A DNA stretch of 7,437 bases. Source: Agrobacterium fabrum (lineage in GTDB: Bacteria; Pseudomonadota; Alphaproteobacteria; Rhizobiales; Rhizobiaceae). Positions 1 to 5,247 of the stretch are shown here, one piece after another. The first letter of the stretch is position 1; each line of letters starts with the position of its first letter. The DNA is taken from the NCBI GenBank assembly GCA_003241215.1, contig QFOL01000194.1:1-7437 (forward strand), given 5' to 3'. The translations under genes and the position numbers were made by a program. The notes beneath the pieces were generated by a model, which was not told the DNA's origin, did not search any database, and saw only the letters and a program-made list of their open reading frames with translations.

Positions 1-1404
1 GCCATTCCGCCGGCTCTGGAAAAGCGTGATATCTGCGGTATCGCACAGACCGGCACGGGCAAAACCGCGTCCTTCGTTCTGCCGATGCTCACCCTGCTCG
101 AGAAGGGTCGTGCGCGCGCCAGAATGCCGCGCACGCTGATCCTCGAGCCGACCCGTGAGCTTGCAGCGCAGGTGGCGGAGAACTTCGAGAAATACGGCAA
201 GAATCACAAGCTGAACGTCGCCCTTCTCATCGGCGGCGTTTCCTTCGAAGACCAGGACCGCAAGCTCGAGCGCGGCGCCGATGTGCTGATCTGCACCCCC
301 GGCCGCCTTCTCGACCATTGCGAGCGCGGCAAGCTTTTGATGACCGGCGTGGAAATCCTCGTCATCGACGAAGCCGACCGTATGCTGGATATGGGCTTCA
401 TTCCCGATATCGAGCGCATCGCCAAGATGATCCCGTTTACCCGGCAGACGCTGTTCTTCTCGGCCACCATGCCGCCGGAAATCCAGAAGCTGGCCGACCG
501 GTTCCTGCAGAACCCCGTCCGTGTCGAGGTCGCCAAGCCCTCCTCCACGGCAAAGACCGTCGCCCAGCGCATCGTCGCCGCGCACAACAAGGACTATGAA
601 AAGCGCGCCGTGCTGCGCGATCTCGTCCGCGCCGAAGAAGCCGAACTGAAGAACGCCATCATCTTCTGCAACCGCAAGAAGGATGTGGCCGACCTGTTCC
701 GCTCGCTCGACCGTCACGGTTTTTCCGTCGGCGCGCTGCATGGCGACATGGACCAGCGTTCGCGCACCACGATGCTGCAGAACTTCAAGGACGGCAATCT
801 GAAGCTGCTCGTCGCCTCCGACGTTGCCGCACGCGGCCTTGATATTCCCGATGTCAGCCACGTCTTCAACTTCGACATTCCCATTCATTCGGAAGACTAT
901 GTCCACCGCATCGGCCGTACCGGTCGTGCCGGCCGCTCGGGCAAGGCCTTCACCATCGTCACCAAGAGCGACACCAAATATCTCGACGCGATCGAAAAGC
1001 TGATCGGCGAAAAGATCGAGTGGCAGAACGGTGACCTCTCCACCCTTCCCGCGCCGATGGAAAGCTTCGAAAGCAATTCCGGCCGCCGGGGCAAGGAACG
1101 GGGCGGCAGGGGCCGCGACCGCAACCGTCGCGACGCAGCGCCGGTCGAAAACATCAATCAGGGTGCACAATCCGCTGCGGACACGGATATCGCGGCTCAT
1201 GGAGACGACAAGGTGAAAGCAGAACGCAAACCGGAAAAGACACCGCGCAATTCCGACCGCAACAGCCGCAACCCGCTGCACGCCAATGACGACAACCGCG
1301 ACCGTCGCCGTCACTATCGCGACCATGACGATGGCCCGACACCGGTCGGTTTCGGTGACGACATTCCCGCCTTCATGTTGATCGTGGCCAACGCCAAGGC
1401 CTGA
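1..1404 (+). CDS. RhlE-type DEAD-box ATP-dependent RNA helicase (5' end outside window)
   Basis: ATP-dependent RNA helicase that remodels RNA or RNA-protein complexes (ribosome assembly, RNA decay or cold response are usual roles of the family). The reading frame is open from base 1, so the start and the Q motif lie upstream; 467 codons are visible. Counting codons from base 1, the motifs in order are: Walker A AQTGTGKT (15-22), PTRELA (50-55), TPGR (99-102), DEAD (123-126), SAT (154-156), IIFCN (about 220-224), ARGLD (277-281) and HRIGRTGRAGR (302-312). Both RecA-like domains therefore look complete and active apart from the missing N-terminus. From about codon 355 the protein becomes a hydrophilic tail rich in Arg, Gly, Asp and Asn, including GRRGKERGGRGRDRNRRD, and ends in a less charged stretch around GFGDDIPAFM. 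The tail probably binds RNA (inference). The Nudix gene starts 8 nt after the stop. RhlE subfamily is my best guess from motif context; other DEAD-box paralogues are possible. Confidence 0.95.
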   Translation, partial: AIPPALEKRDICGIAQTGTGKTASFVLPMLTLLEKGRARARMPRTLILEPTRELAAQVAENFEKYGKNHKLNVALLIGGVSFEDQDRKLERGADVLICTPGRLLDHCERGKLLMTGVEILVIDEADRMLDMGFIPDIERIAKMIPFTRQTLFFSATMPPEIQKLADRFLQNPVRVEVAKPSSTAKTVAQRIVAAHNKDYEKRAVLRDLVRAEEAELKNAIIFCNRKKDVADLFRSLDRHGFSVGALHGDMDQRSRTTMLQNFKDGNLKLLVASDVAARGLDIPDVSHVFNFDIPIHSEDYVHRIGRTGRAGRSGKAFTIVTKSDTKYLDAIEKLIGEKIEWQNGDLSTLPAPMESFESNSGRRGKERGGRGRDRNRRDAAPVENINQGAQSAADTDIAAHGDDKVKAERKPEKTPRNSDRNSRNPLHANDDNRDRRRHYRDHDDGPTPVGFGDDIPAFMLIVANAKA

Positions 1405-1412
1405 TCACCACA

Positions 1413-1838
1413 ATGGACAAGATGACATCGACCACCAGGCCGGGCCTCGATTTTCCGGGCGTCGGCGTGGGCCTTGTCATCATGCGCGATGGCCGCGTGC
1501 TTTTATGCCGCCGCATGAAAGCGCCGGAAGCCGGATACTGGAGTATTCCAGGCGGCAAGGTCGATCACCTCGAAACCTCCCTCGCCGCAGCGCGGCGGGA
1601 GGCCGAGGAAGAAACCGGGCTTGAAATCGGCGAAGTCGAATTTCTCTGCCACAGCGAATTTATCGATCCGGAAGGGCGCCACCACTGGATCTCGCTGATC
1701 TTCGTCACCCGCGACACGCAGGGTGAGCCGGCCCTGACCGAACCGGACAAACTGTCCGCCATCGGCTGGTTCGATCCGGAAAAACTTCCCGCACCCCTCT
1801 CCGTCTTCGCACAAGACGCCCTAGCCGCCCTCAAATAA
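1413..1838 (+). CDS. Nudix family hydrolase
   Basis: Small (141 aa) pyrophosphohydrolase of the Nudix superfamily, which cleaves nucleoside diphosphates linked to another moiety. The full Nudix box (G-x5-E-x7-R-E-U-x-E-E-x-G-U) is present at residues 48-70: G48, E54, R62, E63, E66, E67, G69 and L70, with the glutamates expected to bind Mg2+. The segment before it, from PGVGVGLVIM to WSIPGG, is the usual first beta strands of a compact MutT-like fold. Substrate cannot be read from sequence; ADP-ribose, (d)NTP cleaning or other nucleotides are all possible. The start at 1413 is 8 nt after the helicase stop, and an in-frame ATG at 1422 is an alternative. Neither has a strong Shine-Dalgarno sequence: AAGG inside the helicase end lies 13 nt before the first. 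The tight spacing suggests translation coupled to the helicase gene in one transcript. No clear terminator follows directly. Confidence 0.93.
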   Translation: MDKMTSTTRPGLDFPGVGVGLVIMRDGRVLLCRRMKAPEAGYWSIPGGKVDHLETSLAAARREAEEETGLEIGEVEFLCHSEFIDPEGRHHWISLIFVTRDTQGEPALTEPDKLSAIGWFDPEKLPAPLSVFAQDALAALK

Positions 1839-2036
1839 AGCTGCGCAGGAATTGACCGGAATCCGCTTGCGATGAACGACGACGGTCGACAGGCATTTAC
1901 AAATAGCGTGTGGATTTATACCGGAACGAGGCTCGCCTCTCCGCGCCATATCTTTTCCATAAAAACGAAAATGAAAGAACGGCTTTGCGCGAGGCTTTGC
2001 AAATTCAATTTTAAATTGCTTAAATTAGCTCCACAT

Positions 2037-2067
2037 AAAAAACCGCTCCAGTTTCCCGAAGCGGTTT
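2037..2067 (-). terminator. Intrinsic terminator of the small RNA
   Basis: On the - strand AAACCGCTTCGG (2067-2056) pairs with CTGGAGCGGTTT (2051-2040) across a GAAA tetraloop (2055-2052), and the T run extends to 2037 (six T in a row, 2042-2037). All 12 positions pair if U-G and G-U wobbles are allowed at the ninth and eleventh positions. In + strand RNA those two positions become A-C type mismatches, the loop becomes TTTC, and only three T follow as part of the stem. The asymmetry shows the element was selected for - strand transcription, although it may weakly stop + strand transcripts from the Nudix side as well. Confidence 0.75.
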
Positions 2068-2174
2068 GTACGTAATGAAAATAATAGAATATGAATGGAA
2101 TATAGTCTGGCAGTGCTTATAACCGGAACACTTTCCGAGGCTTGTTGCAGCCAATTTCAGTCGTCCCCTGAAAC
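2037..2174 (-). ncRNA. Candidate trans-acting small RNA (about 138 nt, - strand)
   Basis: Seen in the sequence, reading the - strand 5' to 3' (descending coordinates): a promoter-like element ends at 2181 and transcription would start near 2174. Hairpin 1 is TTTCAG (2173-2168), loop GGGACGA, CTGAAA (2160-2155). Hairpin 2 is GGCT (2152-2149), loop GCAACA, AGCC (2142-2139). Hairpin 3 is CGGAA (2137-2133), loop AGTG, TTCCG (2128-2124), with a flanking U-G pair. An A/U-rich linker of about 55 nt (2122-2068) follows, and then a strong intrinsic terminator. The stretch contains no ATG on this strand, which argues against a coding role. This layout (structured 5' part, A/U-rich single-stranded segment, U-tailed terminator) is typical of Hfq-dependent alphaproteobacterial sRNAs (known for the class). 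I cannot assign it to a named family; one of the rhizobial 'alpha-r' families is possible. The transcript itself is an inference. Confidence 0.6.
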
Positions 2175-2180
2175 AGTTAC

Positions 2181-2210
2181 ATCTAAGCTAATCATCTACT
2201 GTCCGTCAAG
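2181..2210 (-). promoter_or_regulatory. Candidate sigma-70 type promoter of the small RNA
   Basis: On the - strand CTTGAC (2210-2205) is a perfect match to the -35 element usual in rhizobial housekeeping promoters (CTTGAC-N17-CTATAT). Taking TTGACG (2209-2204) as the -35 hexamer, a 17-nt spacer leads to TTAGAT (2186-2181), a weak -10 element that keeps the first T and the final AT. Start would fall about 7 nt downstream, near 2174, exactly at the base of the first hairpin. The good -35 with exact spacing, and a terminator about 140 nt downstream in the same direction, support it; the poor -10 keeps it tentative. Confidence 0.5.
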
Positions 2211-2273
2211 CAAATCTTCTCGCAAATGCGAAAAAAACGCGGCGAAAAAGAGGTAACCGATCCGGAAGACCAT
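2196..2273 (-). CDS. Possible 25-codon small hydrophobic ORF upstream of the small RNA
   Basis: Not a recognised gene. On the - strand an ATG at 2273 is preceded by AAGGG with a 6-nt spacer, a good Shine-Dalgarno sequence. The predicted peptide begins MVFRIGYLFFAAFFSHLRE and ends in LLDGQ; it has a hydrophobic core rich in Phe and an acidic end. A TATAAT hexamer lies about 26 nt before the ATG on the same strand, but without a good -35 element. The stop codon falls between the -35 and -10 elements of the candidate sRNA promoter, so translation or transcription here would run into the sRNA. A short membrane peptide or a leader peptide is conceivable; a chance ORF in AT-rich DNA is at least as likely. 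Confidence 0.2.
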   Translation of the reverse strand: MVFRIGYLFFAAFFSHLREDLLDGQ

Positions 2274-2708
2274 ATATTTCCCTTAAATATCAATAGATTA
2301 TATAAATGGAAATAAAATGTGCATCTTTTTGTGCTGCACTCAAAAAAGCAAAAGCATGAGCTTGCCTATTCTAAACTGTGCTTATACGCGCCACGTGTAA
2401 TAGATTTATGAAGTAACGCGCGCCGTAACAGGATGCGGGAAATACTTCTTCGCTCATCTATCGCAAGCGCGAATTGCCCATCGGCAAAAACAGACCTTCA
2501 TGAAAACAATGCTGCACAGTTTTATGAAATGGCAACAACCACAAGCTGCCATGATGCGCCGCGCGCTCGAATCGGACAACTTCAGATCAAAACTGCCGCC
2601 GCATGGATGGCGATATGCGATTATGATCGGACGTCGGCGATTTTTCCTTTGGAAAACCAGCTGTTGCCGATAAACATCAAGCCGGAACAACAGGATTTCG
2701 ATCACGTC

Positions 2709-3788
2709 ATGCTTTCACTTCGCCTGCTAACGATCATCGCCGGTTTTGCCTTTGCGGGCTCAGCAAGCGCGGCATCGATCGGCATTGTTGCCCCGCAGAA
2801 CGGTCCTTATGAACTTCTGGGGCAGCAGGTGCGGCAGGGTGCGAAAGCGGCGGCGGCAAAGCTCGGGCTCGATGTCGTCGAAATCCATGAAAGCTGCGAA
2901 GACGGCAGCGGCGGCGCGATTGCCGACGGTCTGGTGGCCGCCAAGGTCAGCGCTGCGATCGGCTTCTTGTGCACGGAAACGCTTCAGGGCGTTCTGCCGC
3001 CATTGAAGGCGGCCGCCATTCCGGCGATCACGCTCTCCAGCCGCGCACCGATCCTGATGGAAGACGCCCTGAAATATGGCTGGCCGCTTTTCCGCCTCGC
3101 CCCGTCCGACAGGGCCGAATCGGACAGGATCGCCGAAATCATCCTGCGTGACTGGAAGGGACATTCCATCGGGCTTGTCGATGACGGCACGATCTACAGC
3201 CGCGAACTCGTCGACCGCATCCGTTCGACGCTGGAGGAAAACGGCCTGAAGCCCACTTTTGCCGATACGATGCGGCCCAACCAGGAGCAGCAGGTGGCGC
3301 TCGTGCGCCGGCTAGCGCGCACCGGCATCTCCCACGTCTTCGTGGGCGCAGAACGCAATGACGTCGCCATCATCGCCAGGGACGCCGGATCGGAAAACAT
3401 TCCCCTGACAGTCATGGGCGGCGACGCCATGAATGCGGCCAATAATCCAGTCCCCCTGGCCGCCAATGTGCTGGCGGTCACCCGCCCGGCCTATGATGCT
3501 CTACCATCCGCTCAGGCCGCCGCCGGCGAGCTGCGCGCCGCCGGCATCGAGCCGGAAGGTTACGTGCTGCCGGCCTATGCGGCTGCGGAACTCACCGCAG
3601 CCCTTGCAGAGGCGGCACAGGCCCAGTCGAAACCCGCTCCGGAGACACTGGCGGCCGGCACCCTCTTCAAAACCGTCATCGGCGATCTCGGCTTCACCCC
3701 GTCGCACGACCTTTCGGACAATCCCTATCGTCTGCAGCGCTGGAACGGCCAGCGCTTCGAGACGGTGGACAAGGCCGAAAAACAATAG
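2709..3788 (+). CDS. Orphan LivJ-like periplasmic substrate-binding protein (ABC transporter type)
   Basis: Periplasmic binding protein of the branched-chain amino acid (LivJ, type 1 periplasmic fold) kind, 359 aa. It begins with a classic signal peptide: residues 1-21 with R5, a hydrophobic core [12 protein letters not shown] and an A-x-A site SASA before Ala22. The mature protein opens with [18 protein letters not shown], the family's first strand and ligand-loop region. Cys63 and Cys88 are 25 residues apart in the same context as the E. coli LivJ disulfide (known: Cys53-Cys78 of mature LivJ). The start at 2709 is chosen because the signal peptide begins there; the frame is open to 2433, but the extra 92 residues have no family character. 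Its ribosome binding site is weak (AGGA 13 nt upstream). No permease or ATPase gene is next to it, so it may serve a transporter encoded elsewhere or act as a sensor. The ligand is unknown. rpe follows 133 nt later, which is too far to assume an operon. Confidence 0.85.
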   Translation: MLSLRLLTIIAGFAFAGSASAASIGIVAPQNGPYELLGQQVRQGAKAAAAKLGLDVVEIHESCEDGSGGAIADGLVAAKVSAAIGFLCTETLQGVLPPLKAAAIPAITLSSRAPILMEDALKYGWPLFRLAPSDRAESDRIAEIILRDWKGHSIGLVDDGTIYSRELVDRIRSTLEENGLKPTFADTMRPNQEQQVALVRRLARTGISHVFVGAERNDVAIIARDAGSENIPLTVMGGDAMNAANNPVPLAANVLAVTRPAYDALPSAQAAAGELRAAGIEPEGYVLPAYAAAELTAALAEAAQAQSKPAPETLAAGTLFKTVIGDLGFTPSHDLSDNPYRLQRWNGQRFETVDKAEKQ

Positions 3789-3906
3789 GCGGCACCGGCG
3801 CCGGCGGAAATTCCGGGGAAGCATGGCTGAAAACCGCCGGCAACCGCGCCGCCAGCCGTTTCAAACCCCGATACTTGATGCTAAAGGCAGCTTACGCAAC
3901 GCGTCG

Positions 3907-3913
3907 AGAGGAG
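3907..3913 (+). promoter_or_regulatory. Shine-Dalgarno sequence that fixes the rpe start
   Basis: AGAGGAG sits 8 nt before the ATG at 3922, the strongest ribosome binding site in the window. It decides the start: the same frame is open back to 3433, but that part overlaps the binding-protein gene and looks like shadow sequence. Confidence 0.85.
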
Positions 3914-3921
3914 TTTGCCCC

Positions 3922-4599
3922 ATGTCCCTGCCCATCCGCATAGCCCCGTCCATCCTGGCTGCCGATTTCGCCAAGCTGGGACAGGAAGTCGCCGATGTCA
4001 CGGAAGCGGGCGCGGACTGGATTCACCTTGATGTCATGGATGGCCATTTCGTGCCCAACATCTCCTTCGGGCCTGACGTCATCAAGGCGCTGCGCCCGCA
4101 CAGCATGGCCTTCTTCGACTGCCACCTGATGATCGCACCCGTCGACCCCTATCTCGAAGCCTTCGCCAAGGCGGGCTGCGACAGCATCACCGTGCATGCG
4201 GAGGCCGGGCCTCACCTGCACCGCTCGCTGCAGACGATCCGCGGGCTCGGCAGAAAGGCCGGCGTGACGCTCAACCCCGCAACACCGCTTTCGGTCATCG
4301 AAAACGTGCTTGATGACGTCGATCTCGTCCTGATCATGAGCGTCAATCCCGGTTTCGGCGGGCAGAAGTTCATTCCGGCCATGCTGGACAAGATCCGGGC
4401 GGCAAAGGCCCTGATTGGCGACCGGCCAATCGAACTCGAAGTGGATGGCGGCGTGACGGCGGAAACCGCAGGCGCGATCGTTGCCGCCGGCGCCAATGCG
4501 CTGGTGGCCGGCTCGGCCATCTTCAAGGGCGACGGTGTCGCCGACTACCGCAAGACGGTCGCGCAACTGCGTCAGGCAGCGGAAGCCGCGCGGAGGTAA
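3922..4599 (+). CDS. rpe: Ribulose-phosphate 3-epimerase
   Basis: Cytoplasmic enzyme that interconverts D-ribulose 5-phosphate and D-xylulose 5-phosphate in the pentose phosphate pathway (and in the Calvin cycle where present). The 225-aa length is normal for this TIM-barrel family. Landmarks in order: [10 protein letters not shown] (7-16, with the substrate-contacting Ser10), [12 protein letters not shown] (35-46, with metal ligands H35 and D37 and with M39), DCHLMI (66-71, metal ligand H68), the loop [12 protein letters not shown] (139-150), EVDGGV (173-178, with catalytic and metal-binding D175) and the phosphate-binding GSAIF (197-201). D37 and D175 are the two acid-base residues of the family, so the enzyme looks active. 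The start has a strong Shine-Dalgarno sequence. The membrane-protein gene begins 61 nt after the stop and purB follows that; a shared transcript is plausible because I see no terminator between them. Confidence 0.97.
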   Translation: MSLPIRIAPSILAADFAKLGQEVADVTEAGADWIHLDVMDGHFVPNISFGPDVIKALRPHSMAFFDCHLMIAPVDPYLEAFAKAGCDSITVHAEAGPHLHRSLQTIRGLGRKAGVTLNPATPLSVIENVLDDVDLVLIMSVNPGFGGQKFIPAMLDKIRAAKALIGDRPIELEVDGGVTAETAGAIVAAGANALVAGSAIFKGDGVADYRKTVAQLRQAAEAARR

Positions 4600-4648
4600 C
4601 CCGCCGCCGCAGACGACGGACAGGCCGGAGGCGGCACGGCAGGACGCT

Positions 4649-4654
4649 GGGGGA
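4649..4654 (+). promoter_or_regulatory. Shine-Dalgarno sequence that fixes the membrane-protein start
   Basis: GGGGGA lies 6 nt before the ATG at 4661. It supports this start over upstream positions in the same open frame, which would overlap the end of rpe. Confidence 0.6.
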
Positions 4655-4660
4655 ATCTGC

Positions 4661-5167
4661 ATGGAAAGCGACAGGCGGAGTTTCCGTGACACGGCTTCTG
4701 CAGCGCTGTTTCCGCTGTTTGGCGCGCTGGTCTGGGCCGCCTGTTCGAGCACCGCCGCCGCCATCGGCCTCTATGTCAGGAACCGGCTGGAAACCGACCA
4801 TGCCACCGGCATCATCATGCTTTTCTTCGCGGGCGGCCTTTTCGGCTGGCTGCTGGCCACGGCGGCGCTGCACGTCCTCCCTGCTTCCACCGCCCTGCCG
4901 CTGCGTTTTGCGGCGGCCTGTCTCGCCATCGCTTTTTTCACGCTGGCTGTCGCGGCGGCGTTTTTCGCTTTCGAGTACCGTATTTTCTATGCGCAATGGC
5001 ACGCGCCGGCATTCTCCCGCATCTGGTTTTTCCAGCAGCTCTTCACATCGCTCGGCGCGATTTACCAGTTCTGCATTCTCGGCCTCGGACTGTATTTTCC
5101 CTTTGCCCTTGTTCCGCTCGCGCCTGCGGGCGCAATCCTCTGCCGTCGTGCGCAAAGAGCAATATAG
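4661..5167 (+). CDS. Small four-helix integral membrane protein, function unknown
   Basis: I do not recognise the family. The 168-aa protein has a short charged N-terminus (MESDRRSFRD) and four likely membrane segments at about residues 14-38, 49-71, 82-104 and 128-159. Between the third and fourth is an aromatic, moderately polar loop (about 105-125) with EYRIFYAQWHAP and RIWFFQQ; the end is basic (CRRAQRA). The first helix contains ACSSTAAAIG and the second GGLFGWLL, small-residue patterns typical of helix packing. There is no signal peptidase site and no catalytic motif. This frame is preferred over an overlapping +1 frame (4686-5180) because it gives clean alternating hydrophobic helices and has its own ribosome binding site. 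It lies between rpe and purB, 61 nt after one and 80 nt before the other. A role in transport or envelope maintenance is only a guess from topology. Confidence 0.75.
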   Translation: MESDRRSFRDTASAALFPLFGALVWAACSSTAAAIGLYVRNRLETDHATGIIMLFFAGGLFGWLLATAALHVLPASTALPLRFAAACLAIAFFTLAVAAAFFAFEYRIFYAQWHAPAFSRIWFFQQLFTSLGAIYQFCILGLGLYFPFALVPLAPAGAILCRRAQRAI

Positions 5168-5184
5168 GCATGTAGCTTGATAGA

Positions 5185-5213
5185 TTGAGATTAGCGGAAC
5201 ACTTTGCTAAACG
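5185..5213 (+). promoter_or_regulatory. Possible purB promoter with an overlapping inverted repeat
   Basis: TTGAGA (5185-5190) followed after 17 nt by TAAACG (5208-5213) resembles a weak sigma-70 promoter. Inside it TTAGC (5191-5195) and GCTAA (5206-5210) form an inverted repeat, extended by a G-U pair in RNA. A repeat spanning a spacer and -10 element is a typical operator position, but both signals are weak and could be chance. Confidence 0.25.
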
Positions 5214-5247
5214 GGCAGCAAATTCCTCCACAAAGAAAGTCATTGCC

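Larger units (their letters stand above)
1839..2708. other. 870-nt gene-poor, AT-rich intergenic region
   Basis: No convincing protein gene lies between the Nudix stop and the binding-protein start. The left part (1839-2036) holds an imperfect GAGG/CCTC hairpin near 1928-1939, two copies of GGCTTTGC 12 nt apart (1981-1988 and 1993-2000) and an AT palindrome CAATTT-T-AAATTG (2006-2018). The middle (2037-2273) holds the - strand sRNA candidate, its promoter-like sequence and a small ORF, listed separately. The right part (2274-2708) is AT-rich to about 2420 and then more average; I see only weak signals there, including GTGCA/TGCAC arms at 2319-2323 and 2335-2339. The base composition is clearly lower in GC than the genes on both sides, as expected for regulatory DNA or for an old insertion whose genes have decayed. 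Confidence 0.7.

Noticed and set aside
1872..2075. 67-codon + strand ORF
   Set aside because: No ribosome binding site, odd composition, and it runs into the terminator hairpin at 2040-2067.
2273..2300. Shared 11-mer AAGGGAAATAT before the mini-ORFs at 2273 (- strand) and 7301 (+ strand) as a common regulatory motif
   Set aside because: Both are simply a Shine-Dalgarno sequence followed by an A/T spacer and ATG; two copies are not enough.
2319..2339. GTGCA/TGCAC inverted repeat as a second sRNA or terminator
   Set aside because: Only 5 bp with an 11-nt loop and no matching promoter.
2454..2705. 83-codon - strand ORF with a GTG start
   Set aside because: No recognisable domain and no good ribosome binding site; probably chance.
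2433..2708. 92-residue N-terminal extension of the binding protein
   Set aside because: The signal peptide begins exactly at the ATG at 2709; the upstream residues have no family character.
3795..3815. CCGGCGCCGG palindrome and CGGAA/TTCCG repeat after the binding-protein gene, as a terminator
   Set aside because: No T run and no usable loop in the first; short GC palindromes are common in this composition.
3433..3921. Extension of the rpe frame into the binding-protein gene
   Set aside because: It overlaps a better-supported gene in another frame, is Pro/Arg-rich shadow sequence, and the strong AGAGGAG fixes the start at 3922.
3892..4764. 290-codon - strand ORF opposite rpe
   Set aside because: Same shadow effect opposite a clearly functional rpe.
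4686..5180. Alternative frame over the membrane-protein gene
   Set aside because: Its translation is Ser/Pro/Arg-rich without membrane helices, while the 4661 frame gives four clean helices and a ribosome binding site.
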